Shown one piece after another: positions 1 to 8,027 of a stretch of 64,000 nucleotides of DNA (position 1 is the stretch's first letter; each line of letters starts with the position of its first letter). The notes below the pieces were generated by a model that searched no databases, had not been told where the DNA came from, and saw nothing but the letters and a program-made list of their open reading frames with translations. The stretch is from positions 2,976,001-3,040,000 of the forward strand of contig NZ_CP034998.1 of assembly GCF_002531755.2 (NCBI RefSeq), in the 5' to 3' direction. The translations under genes and the position numbers were made by a program. This DNA is from Rhizobium acidisoli (lineage in GTDB: Bacteria > Pseudomonadota > Alphaproteobacteria > Rhizobiales > Rhizobiaceae).

Positions 1-365
1 GCCGTCGACCTGAAGGACGCCCGTGAACCCTTGCAATATCTGATCGGCATGCTGCCCGCTTCGACCGGGGGCATAGGTGAAGGCGACGCCTGGCGGCGCA
101 CCTCCCCCAAGGTCGGTCATCGCGGGCCAGGGCCCAGAAATATCCGGTCTTGGTTTTGCGGGAGCCGGGATCGAGGACCGGCGCACGAGTCTTGTCCATG
201 AACAGCTTCGTCGAGCGCTTCAGGTCGGCGATCAGAGCATCAAAGACCGGACGCAGTTCGAACGCTGCCCGGCCGACCCAATCGGCAAGCGTGGAACGGT
301 CGAGATCGATGCCCTGTCGGCTCATGATTTGGGCCTGGCGGTAGAGCGGCAGATATCGTGCGCGT
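1..365 (-). pseudogene. IS66-family transposase (TnpC) fragment
   Basis: Read on the minus strand, the DNA encodes pieces of an IS66 TnpC transposase: LPLYRQAQIMSRQG, then STLADWVGRAAFELRP, then KTRAPVLDPGSRKTKTGYFW, and after a frame change near position 95-105 GVAFTYAPGRSGQHAD running into the window edge. The piece lacks the N-terminal half (it begins abruptly at about position 362), is interrupted by a frameshift after RDDRPW, and is cut by the window start. Neither terminal inverted repeats nor TnpA/TnpB partners are visible here. On the plus strand, positions 352-411 read as a possible tail of another gene (ending in DLPDIGWEE and a stop), which may mark where the element landed. Confidence 0.8.
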
Positions 366-516
366 CATCGATGAAGCCAGCGACCTTCCCGATATTGGCT
401 GGGAGGAATAATCGCTTTTCCGCATCGCCGCCGTTGAAGACCTTCGAATTCCCCTCACTCTCCCGCGAATTCCATGTTACGCCGGATAGCCGCATTCAGA
501 TGTGAAGGTTCAATTC

Positions 517-1659
517 ATGGCCACTCCGCTCACCATCGCCGATCTGAAGAAGCTCGCGCAGCGCCGTGTACCGAAGATGTTTTTCGACTATGCGGATTCG
601 GGCGCCTGGACGGAGTCGACCTATGCGGCAAACGAGAGTGATTTCAGTGGGATCAAGCTGCGCCAGCGGGTGATGGTCGACATGACCAACCGCACGCTGG
701 AAACGACGATGATCGGCCAGAATGTGTCGATGCCGGTGGCCCTGGCGCCGACCGGCCTGACCGGCATGCAGCACGCCGATGGTGAGATGTTGGCGGCGCG
801 CGCCGCCGAGGAGTTCGGCGTTCCCTTCACGCTGTCGACGATGAGCATCTGCTCGATCGAGGATGTCGCTTCGGTGACGACGCGTCCCTTCTGGTTCCAG
901 CTCTACGTGATGCGGGACAAGGATTTCGTCCTTGGGCTGATCAACCGCGCCAAGGCCGCCAAATGCTCGGCACTGGTGCTGACGGCCGATCTGCAGATCC
1001 TCGGCCAGCGCCACAAGGACCTGCGCAACGGCCTGTCGGCGCCGCCGAGGTTCACCCCGAAGCACATCTGGCAGATGGCAAGCCGGCCCTTCTGGTGCCT
1101 GGATATGCTTAAGACCAAGCGCCGCACCTTCGGCAACATCATCGGCCACGCGAAAAATGTCACCAATATCACCTCGCTCGCCGCATGGACGCACGAGCAG
1201 TTCGACCCCCGGCTCTCCTGGGCCGATGTCGCCTGGATCAAGGAGCAATGGGGCGGCCCGCTGATCATCAAGGGCGTGCTCGATCCGGAGGACGCGAAGG
1301 CAGCCGCCGACACCGGCGCCGATGCGATCGTCGTCTCCAATCACGGCGGCCGCCAGCTTGACGGCGCCCCTTCCTCGATCAGCATGCTGCCTGCAATCGT
1401 CGACGCCGTCGGCGACCGCATCGAAGTCCATCTTGACGGCGGCATCCGCTCCGGACAGGACGTCTTGAAGGCCGTGGCGCTCGGCGCCAAAGGCACCTAT
1501 ATCGGCCGCCCCTTCCTCTACGGCCTCGGCGCCATGGGCAAGGAGGGTGTGACGCTGGCGCTCGGCATCATCCGCAAGGAGATGGATATTACCATGGCGC
1601 TCTGCGGCAAGCGCGACATCAAGCATGTGAATTCGTCGATCATCGCTGGGCGGCAGTGA
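517..1659 (+). CDS. lldD: FMN-dependent L-lactate dehydrogenase (LldD type)
   Basis: An alpha-hydroxy-acid dehydrogenase of 380 residues that oxidises L-lactate to pyruvate with FMN, normally feeding electrons to the membrane quinone pool. The family signature SNHGGRQLDGAP is at residues 274-285, with the catalytic His276 and substrate-binding Arg279; FMN phosphate contacts LDGGIRSGQD (307-316) and IGRPFLYGL (329-337) follow. Length matches the family (about 380). The ATG at 517 was chosen because a GAAGG lies about 9 bases upstream and the protein then begins MATPLTIADL, where homologs start; an in-frame upstream codon at 502 adds only five residues. It stands alone between an IS66 relic and a convergent membrane gene. 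Related substrates such as glycolate or mandelate cannot be excluded from sequence alone. Confidence 0.9.
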   Translation: MATPLTIADLKKLAQRRVPKMFFDYADSGAWTESTYAANESDFSGIKLRQRVMVDMTNRTLETTMIGQNVSMPVALAPTGLTGMQHADGEMLAARAAEEFGVPFTLSTMSICSIEDVASVTTRPFWFQLYVMRDKDFVLGLINRAKAAKCSALVLTADLQILGQRHKDLRNGLSAPPRFTPKHIWQMASRPFWCLDMLKTKRRTFGNIIGHAKNVTNITSLAAWTHEQFDPRLSWADVAWIKEQWGGPLIIKGVLDPEDAKAAADTGADAIVVSNHGGRQLDGAPSSISMLPAIVDAVGDRIEVHLDGGIRSGQDVLKAVALGAKGTYIGRPFLYGLGAMGKEGVTLALGIIRKEMDITMALCGKRDIKHVNSSIIAGRQ

Positions 1660-1677
1660 CCCTGCTTGAGAAGCCGC

Positions 1678-2118
1678 TCAGCAGAGCAGCTGCCCATCGG
1701 TCGCGTCGAGCAGAAGGATCGCGAAAATCACGAGATAGACGGCGAGGGCGAAACGCTGCTGCCAGACGATGCGGCGCGATCCGGCAATCCGCTTCTCGAG
1801 GCCACGCGGCGTCCCGTCAGGCTTGCGCAGCTGCATCCGGGACAAGAGGTCGTCAATGGCGGCAAGGCCGGTGGCCTCTGTCTCGTGGCTCGACGCGAGG
1901 CGAAATAACAGCGCATCGAAGAGCAGGTGGATCGCCAGCGCAAGGACAATCCCGCAGAAAACGAGCATCAAGAGCCAGCCGAGCGTTGGAGCGAAACCTC
2001 GATATCCCGCGGTGATCGGGCCGACAATCAGTGGCAACAACGCCGTCAGCCCGCAGAAGATCGCATTGCGGCCGAGATTTCGCGCGGCCGCCGAGGCCGT
2101 GCTATTCCACTGCGTCAT
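1678..2118 (-). CDS. Small multi-pass membrane protein of the ynb-like cluster
   Basis: A 146-residue protein with three hydrophobic stretches (around residues 15-36, 44-70 and 123-140) and a charged loop between the second and third. I do not recognise a named family. The start ATG overlaps the stop of the upstream PAP2/phosphatase gene by four bases (ATGA), so it is almost certainly co-translated with it. Its position as the last gene of the lipid-type operon suggests a membrane role linked to that cluster, but this is inference only. A longer reading frame exists upstream (to 2217) but would overlap the neighbour's coding region heavily. Confidence 0.7.
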   Translation of the reverse strand: MTQWNSTASAAARNLGRNAIFCGLTALLPLIVGPITAGYRGFAPTLGWLLMLVFCGIVLALAIHLLFDALLFRLASSHETEATGLAAIDDLLSRMQLRKPDGTPRGLEKRIAGSRRIVWQQRFALAVYLVIFAILLLDATDGQLLC

Positions 2119-3458
2119 TGCAAGCCCTCCGCCACGGCATGGAGACTTTCCACGGGCAGATAAACACGCCACCCCGCCCGTTCGATCAGCCGCAGCGCTT
2201 CGGCTGGATTGTCGCAACGTCGGCTAATGAGCAGCCAGCGCACGATGACGCCGGCGCTCCGCTGGAAACCCAACGCACAGCAGACGAGGACCGGTCCCTG
2301 CTGGCGCGCAACCTCGATAAGGTTCGCCGCAGCTCGGGTCTGGATCTTGTCGAGACCGGTCAGATCAAGGGTTGGAAAGCTGGACCAGCCCGCAAGCGTC
2401 CCGCTCGGCCGCTGAAGTTCGCCGGTAATGTCGATCACCGTGGCAAAACGGTTGGCCTCGTGGCGACGCGGAAAACGACCAAGATGGACACCATCGGCGA
2501 TCGCCACGGATGCCGGCATTTTTCGGGTCCAGAGCCAAACGTTGATGACAGCGCCGAGCCGGTAGGGCGCCAGTAGCCAGCGGCTGGCAAACGCGGCCCG
2601 GCCATCGCTGCGTTTCAGGAATATCTGCGGACCGGCGCCGAAATATCCGACTGCGACGATCGCCAGCGCAACGGCCGGCCACAGCAACAGAAGCGCTGCG
2701 GCCGATAGAGGCGTGCAGAGCACTGCAAGGCCGAGACATGCGAGGGCGCCGCACAGATAGTAGACGCCAAGACGGCGCGACTTCGGATCGCCGCTCAAAG
2801 CAAAATTCGCAAGAGGCGAACCGGCATCGCGCGGGAAAAGCCAGGCGGCGAACAGACCGAGCAGCATGCCGGTCGGTATGTCCATGACCTGATGCTGCCA
2901 CGTCGTCATCACCGAGGCGCCAATCAGGAAGCACCAGAAGTGCCAGAGAAGCCGCCCCTTCCGCGACAGCCGGCCGCGCAGATGGTCCCAGATCACCACC
3001 AGGAGCGCGATATGCAGCGACGGCGCCTGGTTGAACGGCTTATCGAAGCCACCGAGGACGGCGAACATGAAACCGGGCAGGCCGCTCGTGGCCGGCCGCA
3101 CGAAGGTTGCTTCGAGCGGAAACGCGACAAAGCAGGCGACGGCTACTAGCTGGATCGTCAGATAACGCCTCGCGAGCCTATCCACATCGCGCGGCGTCGT
3201 GTTGATGAACAGGCAGAGTGCGTAGAACAGATTGATCGACCAATAGGGAATGATCGTCCACGCGAAGAACGGAATGGCGCTTTCCCATGCGAAGGCAATG
3301 TTCGGCACATCAGCGCGTTGCGACGCCACCCAATTGGCGCCGCCATAAGTCAGATAGAAGAACGGCGCCAGGAAGACGAGCCAGAGCGCTGCCCGCCTCA
3401 GGACCGGCGCTGCCTCAGAAAGCGTTGAACGTGCCTGCCCCAACGGCTTTGCCCTCAC
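2115..3458 (-). CDS. PAP2 phosphatase fused to dual-specificity phosphatase (YnbD-like)
   Basis: A 447-residue polytopic membrane protein. The first ~270 residues hold membrane helices and a PAP2 (lipid phosphate phosphatase) core with PSLHIAL and, downstream, SVMTTWQHQVMDIPTG, which supply the conserved His/Ser/Asp pattern. The C-terminal third is a dual-specificity phosphatase with the CX5R loop VCCALGFQRSA (Cys394, Arg400); the residue before the catalytic Cys is Cys instead of the usual His. This two-domain design is that of E. coli YnbD. The chosen start is the GTG at 3458, whose last two bases overlap the TGA of the upstream gene (GTGA); a frame extending to 3641 would lie wholly inside that gene. 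Probable substrate is a phosphorylated lipid or lipid headgroup, unproven. Confidence 0.85.
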   Translation of the reverse strand: MRAKPLGQARSTLSEAAPVLRRAALWLVFLAPFFYLTYGGANWVASQRADVPNIAFAWESAIPFFAWTIIPYWSINLFYALCLFINTTPRDVDRLARRYLTIQLVAVACFVAFPLEATFVRPATSGLPGFMFAVLGGFDKPFNQAPSLHIALLVVIWDHLRGRLSRKGRLLWHFWCFLIGASVMTTWQHQVMDIPTGMLLGLFAAWLFPRDAGSPLANFALSGDPKSRRLGVYYLCGALACLGLAVLCTPLSAAALLLLWPAVALAIVAVGYFGAGPQIFLKRSDGRAAFASRWLLAPYRLGAVINVWLWTRKMPASVAIADGVHLGRFPRRHEANRFATVIDITGELQRPSGTLAGWSSFPTLDLTGLDKIQTRAAANLIEVARQQGPVLVCCALGFQRSAGVIVRWLLISRRCDNPAEALRLIERAGWRVYLPVESLHAVAEGLQ

Positions 3459-5191
3459 ACTCTCTCCGCCAGCGAGACGGTGAAAATGCCCCACTGGTCG
3501 ATCCGTTGTTCGATCTTGCGGAAGCCGGCGGCGGCGATCAGCTGGTCCATTTCTTCTTGCGTCCGCCGCCGCATCACCCACGCCTGGCCGCCGCGATGGG
3601 AGGTCAGAGCACGGGCGATCATCTCCAGTTGCGGATGCCATGGCTGGTTGGTGTAGATGAGCAGCCCGCCGGGCTGCATCGCGCGGGCAATCCCATCGAG
3701 CGAAGCGGCGATCATCGCATTGTCGGAAAACAATTCATACAGGCCGGAGACGATTGCGAGATCCGGAGCCGGCGTGATTGAAGCCAACCCCTCGCCGTCA
3801 AAGGCATCCTGCTGGCGGAAGCTTACGAAATCACCCAGTCCCCGCGCAGCGATGCTGTTGCGGCCGGCGTCGACGTTGATGGGGGAATAATCCTGCAGCC
3901 GCGCACTGTCGGGACGCACGGCGGCCGCCTCGATCGCATCAAGGACATAACGGCCGTGCCCGGCGGCTATATCGAGCATGTGGGTACTGCGCCCGGCTGC
4001 TTTCAGGCGCTGCAGCGCGCGGTCGATCAGCTCCTGCAAGTGCAGCTTGCGCTGCCTGATGCCGCGCCAGCCGATCGCCTCAAGGAACACCTTGTCGATC
4101 AACCGTCCGCCGGGACCGAGCCCCCGCGGCTTGTCCTCGTAGACATAATCGAGCGTTGAGCCGGAATCAAAACCGGTCTCGACCCCGGTCCGTATGCCTT
4201 CGGACACCAGTGCCCCGAGCCTGATGTTGAGGCGGCTGAGCGCCCAGTAAATACCGCGTGGGGATGCGGCGTCCAGTGGGCTCGCGAGCCTGTCCGCCTC
4301 ATCCTTTGTATAGCCCTGGATATGGGCGGTGCGAAGGTCGGCAGGCGCCCGGGGCTCGGCGAAACGCGCATCGATAAAACGGCGGATCTCGGCCAAGGCA
4401 ATCGCACGGTCCTTTTCGCCAAGTGTGTCATGGTAGAAGCCGGCAAGCACATGCCGTTCCTTGATCCGGCTGCCGAGGTTTTCGTAAAACCGGTGCTGCG
4501 GCGCGTGTCGCACCACCCAGTCGCTGCCGGAGATCAGCAGCTGGGTCGGAACGGTGATGGCGCGGGCGTCGCCGACGACGCGGGCTGCCACCTCATAGAG
4601 CTGCAACAGGATGTTGGAGGCAATCGGCCGGGTGATCAACGGGTCGGATTCGTAGGAGGCGATGCGCTCGGGGTCATGTGTCAGAAACCTCGCCTTGACA
4701 TAGGAATTGACGAAGAATGTCCCCTTGAGCCTTTCCCAGAGCGCAATGCCCTCTTTGGCAAAAGGCACGTAGAGCTTGACGCTGAAGGCCGGCGAGGCCA
4801 GCACGAGCGCACGGATCGGCGGCGCGTAGTCGTGCACCCAGGTGGTGGCGAGAACCGCGCCGACGCTCTGCGCAATGACAGCGACGTCGTCGACGGCAGT
4901 ACCGCTTGTCTCGCTGACATGGCGGACGAAGCAATCGAGATCATGCGCCGAGGCGGCAAAGGATGGCGAATAGCCGCGCTCCCCCGGTGAACGCCCGTGG
5001 CCGCGCGCGTCCCAGGCGTAGAAGGCAAAATCATCGAGGCCGAGCTCGGTGGCGAGATGGGCGACGCGGCCGCTATGCTCGTGGCCGCGATGGAGAAGGA
5101 CGATTGCGCCCTTAGGTGCAGCACCCGTCGCAGGCCACATCCGATAAAAGAGCCGTGTGCCATCATGCGAGACAAATTCGGATTCATGCAT
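3455..5191 (-). CDS. Alpha/beta hydrolase fused to SAM-dependent methyltransferase (YnbC-like)
   Basis: A two-domain protein of 578 residues. Residues 1-280 form a monoacylglycerol-lipase-like alpha/beta hydrolase: AWDARGHGRSPG, the nucleophile elbow AQSVGA with Ser109, an acid region LLISGSDWVV and the His region GFYHDTLGEKD. Residues from about 395 onward form a class I methyltransferase with the SAM loop LDIAAGHGRYVLDAI. The same fusion occurs in E. coli YnbC. The ATG at 5191 gives MHESEFVSHDGTRLFYR, matching where this family begins; a TTG at 5275 in the same frame would add 28 residues with no family similarity. It is first in a minus-strand operon with the PAP2/phosphatase and small membrane genes and is divergent from the CDP-alcohol transferase gene. 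Confidence 0.85.
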   Translation of the reverse strand: MHESEFVSHDGTRLFYRMWPATGAAPKGAIVLLHRGHEHSGRVAHLATELGLDDFAFYAWDARGHGRSPGERGYSPSFAASAHDLDCFVRHVSETSGTAVDDVAVIAQSVGAVLATTWVHDYAPPIRALVLASPAFSVKLYVPFAKEGIALWERLKGTFFVNSYVKARFLTHDPERIASYESDPLITRPIASNILLQLYEVAARVVGDARAITVPTQLLISGSDWVVRHAPQHRFYENLGSRIKERHVLAGFYHDTLGEKDRAIALAEIRRFIDARFAEPRAPADLRTAHIQGYTKDEADRLASPLDAASPRGIYWALSRLNIRLGALVSEGIRTGVETGFDSGSTLDYVYEDKPRGLGPGGRLIDKVFLEAIGWRGIRQRKLHLQELIDRALQRLKAAGRSTHMLDIAAGHGRYVLDAIEAAAVRPDSARLQDYSPINVDAGRNSIAARGLGDFVSFRQQDAFDGEGLASITPAPDLAIVSGLYELFSDNAMIAASLDGIARAMQPGGLLIYTNQPWHPQLEMIARALTSHRGGQAWVMRRRTQEEMDQLIAAAGFRKIEQRIDQWGIFTVSLAERV

Positions 5192-5438
5192 TGGTCTGGC
5201 CGTCGATGACGAATGCCCACTATCGGCAGCTTGCAGCACGGTCTTCTCCAGTTCTGATCGATGGATAAGTTGCAACCATTAGCGGAACAGTGATTTGCAT
5301 TCATTGCAAAAGTCTAGTCGCAAATGTAAGTCCTATGCGAGAACCGCTATGAAGTATGGACTTCCCCACAAGTACGACGATCTGCACCGCCGGAGCCGGA
5401 ATAGATTTATCCGATGCCACGAAATTCCATGAGGTCGC

Positions 5439-6050
5439 ATGTCTGTTTATCAATTGAAGTCCCGGTTTCAGAATATTCTTCGCCCTCTGGTGCGCTCCCT
5501 TGCGGCGCGAGGCGTCAGCGCCAATCAGGTGACTTCAGTTGCCGCCGCCGTCTCGGTTGCACTCGGCTTCTTTCTGAGCGTTGCTCCGCTTCCGCATTGG
5601 TTCCTGCTGGTGCCTGTGTGGTTTCTCCTGCGCATGGGCCTCAACGCCATTGACGGCATGTTGGCGCGCGAACATGGGCAGAAGAGCATTTTAGGCGCCT
5701 ACCTGAACGAGATCGGTGATGTCGTGTCGGATGTCGCCCTGTATTTGCCGTTTGCGCTCATCGATCCGAACGGCTTGGGGCCGGCGATGGCCGTCATCTT
5801 CCTTTCGGTGCTGACGGAATTTGCCGGTGTTTTAGGTCAAACGGTCGGCGCGAGCCGACGTTACGACGGGCCACTGGGTAAGAGCGACCGAGCAGTGCTT
5901 TTTGGCGCGCTCGGCATCTTTTTCGCGATGGGTGGTACGTTTGCGGCATGGACTTGGTGGCTTTGGGCGGTGGTGGCTCTCCTTCTCATATGGACCATCA
6001 TCAACCGTATCAGCGCCGGTATCCGCGAGGCGCAGACGGCCGCCCGATAG
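5439..6050 (+). CDS. CDP-alcohol phosphatidyltransferase family protein (YnbA-like)
   Basis: A 203-residue membrane enzyme of the CDP-alcohol phosphotransferase family, which moves a phosphatidyl group from CDP-diacylglycerol to an alcohol. The signature region LNAIDGMLAREHGQ...LGAYLNEIGDVVSD spans residues 68-98: Asp72-Gly73, Ala76-Arg77, Gly86, Asp94 and Asp98 are present, but the first Asp of the canonical motif is Asn69 and another canonical Asp is Asn90. Hydrophobic helices surround it. It faces the YnbC-like gene across a 247-base divergent region; in E. coli the corresponding genes form the ynbABCD operon. The alcohol acceptor is unknown. No YnbB (CDP-diglyceride synthase) homolog is seen next to it. 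Confidence 0.85.
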   Translation: MSVYQLKSRFQNILRPLVRSLAARGVSANQVTSVAAAVSVALGFFLSVAPLPHWFLLVPVWFLLRMGLNAIDGMLAREHGQKSILGAYLNEIGDVVSDVALYLPFALIDPNGLGPAMAVIFLSVLTEFAGVLGQTVGASRRYDGPLGKSDRAVLFGALGIFFAMGGTFAAWTWWLWAVVALLLIWTIINRISAGIREAQTAAR

Positions 6051-6157
6051 GGAGCGGAGCCGATCTGCTGCCGGATCTTCCATCAGCACCGGAATGTCTC
6101 AAACGCTGCTTCTTGCAAGTTGCTGACTAAGCGCATCGCTCTACGCCTCCCTCCGTC

Positions 6158-6170
6158 TAACGATACGTTA
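6158..6170. promoter_or_regulatory. Short palindrome upstream of the TnpB-like/PspA operon
   Basis: TAACG-ATA-CGTTA is a perfect 5-base-arm palindrome in the short AT-rich intergenic region, 65 bases before the ATG at 6235. It is a plausible operator for the downstream stress operon, but short palindromes are common and no regulator is known here. Confidence 0.25.
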
Positions 6171-6234
6171 AACAAAGGTTGTATTTTTTGCGCCTCATCT
6201 TGAAAGCACAAAAGCGGTGCTTTATGTTTTATCC

Positions 6235-7374
6235 ATGGCACCCACGAGCAAGACATCGCATCCGTCACTATTGCGCTACATGCTTGCGCCTGACGATCAG
6301 GCCCGACAGGCGCTTGATGACACCATTGCCGCCTATCGCAGGATGACCGACATCCTGAGCGAACTCATCGACGAAAAGGCCGGCGCCAATCTCGTGGTCC
6401 TGCATGATCTTGCTTACGAAACCGTCCGCGAGCAGACGGGCCTGCCGGCGCGGCTGGTCACACTCGGCCTTCGTGATTTCGCCGCCAATCGGGGCGTCAT
6501 CCCCGATCCGCTGCAACTGCCGCTCGACGATAAGCTCTTCGCCATCAAGGGCCCCTCGGATCTCACGATCGCCACGGTGCACGGACGTGTTGCCGTGCCT
6601 TTCGATGTCGCGGGCTATTCCAAGGGATGGGAGAGTATTTTTCCCGCATACCTTGTAGCGGACCACGATCGCTACGAGATTAACATCGGCGTCACGCCGC
6701 ATTCCACTCGGATGGAGGAAAACATGACGAATGAAGGCATTCTTTCACGCATGGGTCGCCTGATCGCGGGCATCGCGAATGCAGCGATCGACAAAGCGGA
6801 AGGCGTCAACAAGATCGCCGTCATCGAACAGGCTATCCGCGAGATCGATGCGGCCGCCGAGGAAGCCCGCACCGACCTCGGCAAGGCGCGGGCTGAGGAA
6901 TACCGCATCCAGAGCCGCAAGGACGAAATCGTCGAAGACATGGACGCGCTCGACGCGAAGATCCGCCTTGCCGTCTCCTCTGGACGGGATGATCTTGCAA
7001 AAGCCGGCGTCGCCCGTCAGATCGATCTCGAATCCCAGATCGCAGCGCTCGACAAGGCGCTGGCCGATGCCCGGGAGCAGTTGGACGAAGGCCAGAAAGC
7101 CCTGCAGGCCGTGCTCGCCACCCGCCGCGAGGCCGACGCCCGCCTTGCCGATTTCAAGCGCAGCATCGCCAAGCATCCCGAAGAAGCCGCAGCCGGCCAT
7201 AACAGACCGACGCCAGGCGCAGGTGCCGCCCGCGCCGCCGCGGCAGTCTCGCGGCTGACCGGCGTTCCCGCGGGCGAGCACACCCATAGTTCCGAATTGG
7301 ACGAGCTTGACCGGTTGCACCGCGAGCGGGCGATCGAGGCACGTCTCGCACGCTTCAAGACCGATAACCGGTAA
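6235..7374 (+). CDS. PspA/IM30-like protein with N-terminal TnpB-like domain
   Basis: A continuous reading frame of 379 residues with two unlike halves. Residues 164-379 are PspA/IM30-like: the amphipathic start ILSRMGRLIAGIANAAIDKA is followed by long coiled-coil helices rich in Glu, Arg and Ala. Residues 1-163 resemble the N-terminal (wedge/REC) part of IS605-type TnpB: the block LHDLAYETVREQTGLPARLV corresponds to the TnpB 'LHkLvYy.vRe..gLpaQ.v' region, and IATVHGRVAVPF to its 'i.tv.GR.kiPF' strand. No RuvC catalytic domain or zinc ribbon follows. ATG 6235 was chosen (GTG at 6217 is an alternative). A strong GGAGG at 6714-6718 precedes an in-frame ATG at 6724, so a separate 216-residue PspA could also be made. 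It heads an operon with YqiJ-like and flotillin genes. Confidence 0.75.
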   Translation: MAPTSKTSHPSLLRYMLAPDDQARQALDDTIAAYRRMTDILSELIDEKAGANLVVLHDLAYETVREQTGLPARLVTLGLRDFAANRGVIPDPLQLPLDDKLFAIKGPSDLTIATVHGRVAVPFDVAGYSKGWESIFPAYLVADHDRYEINIGVTPHSTRMEENMTNEGILSRMGRLIAGIANAAIDKAEGVNKIAVIEQAIREIDAAAEEARTDLGKARAEEYRIQSRKDEIVEDMDALDAKIRLAVSSGRDDLAKAGVARQIDLESQIAALDKALADAREQLDEGQKALQAVLATRREADARLADFKRSIAKHPEEAAAGHNRPTPGAGAARAAAAVSRLTGVPAGEHTHSSELDELDRLHRERAIEARLARFKTDNR

Positions 7375-7379
7375 CGCCG

Positions 7380-8027
7380 ATGGCACTGTTCTTCGCCCCC
7401 GAATGTGCTCCCTTTGCCATCGCCGCCGCCGTGCTTGCGGGCCTGACGGCGATCGAGATGCTCGCGACCGTCATGGGTTTTTCGATCACCGAACTTCTCG
7501 GAAAACCGGATTTCCATGGCCATGACGGCATTGCCGGCTATCTCTCCTGGCTCAATCTCGGCGGCGTTCCCCTGCTCATTCTGCTGATGCTGACACTCGG
7601 CTTCTTCGCCATTTCAGGCTTTGCCGTCCAGGCCGTCGCCAACGCCTTCTGGGCGCCGCTGCCCTCTGTCATCGCCGTCATTCCAGCTCTCTTGATCACC
7701 TTCCCCATGGTCAGGGCATCGAGCAGAACCGTGGCGCGGATCGTGCCGCACGACGAGACCTATGCAGTCGATCTCGACGCCCTCGTCGGCCGGACCGCCG
7801 AAGTGTCCCTCGGCCCGCTCGATCAGGGACTGCCGGGACGCGTTCGCGTCAAGGACCAGCATGGAAACTGGCATGTGCTGAGAGCCAGGGCCGCCAAGGA
7901 TCAGCAGCCTCTCGGGATCGGCACGCAGGTTCTCCTCGTCGATCGCAATGCAGATGTGTTTATCGCCATTCCCGCCCTGGTGGATCCCACCGGATCGGAC
8001 AATCAATCTTTCACGGAGCAGTCATGA
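7380..8027 (+). CDS. YqiJ/NfeD-like inner-membrane protein with OB fold
   Basis: A 215-residue protein resembling E. coli YqiJ. The N-terminal half has membrane helices (about residues 10-35, 55-85 and 90-110); the C-terminal half, from about residue 130, is a soluble beta-rich region typical of the NfeD/OB-fold domain (GRTAEVSLGPLDQGLPGRVR, then VLLVDRNADVFIAIP). NfeD-type proteins accompany flotillins in many bacteria and are thought to help organise membrane domains. It lies five bases after the PspA-like gene, and its TGA overlaps the ATG of the flotillin gene (ATGA), so the three genes are one transcription unit. Confidence 0.8.
   Translation: MALFFAPECAPFAIAAAVLAGLTAIEMLATVMGFSITELLGKPDFHGHDGIAGYLSWLNLGGVPLLILLMLTLGFFAISGFAVQAVANAFWAPLPSVIAVIPALLITFPMVRASSRTVARIVPHDETYAVDLDALVGRTAEVSLGPLDQGLPGRVRVKDQHGNWHVLRARAAKDQQPLGIGTQVLLVDRNADVFIAIPALVDPTGSDNQSFTEQS

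Noticed and set aside
240..458. 72-codon minus-strand frame in the IS66 relic
   Set aside because: It is in a different frame from the transposase similarity.
6235..6723. Active TnpB/IS605 transposase
   Set aside because: Only the N-terminal domain is present; the RuvC motifs, zinc ribbon, TnpA and transposon ends are absent.
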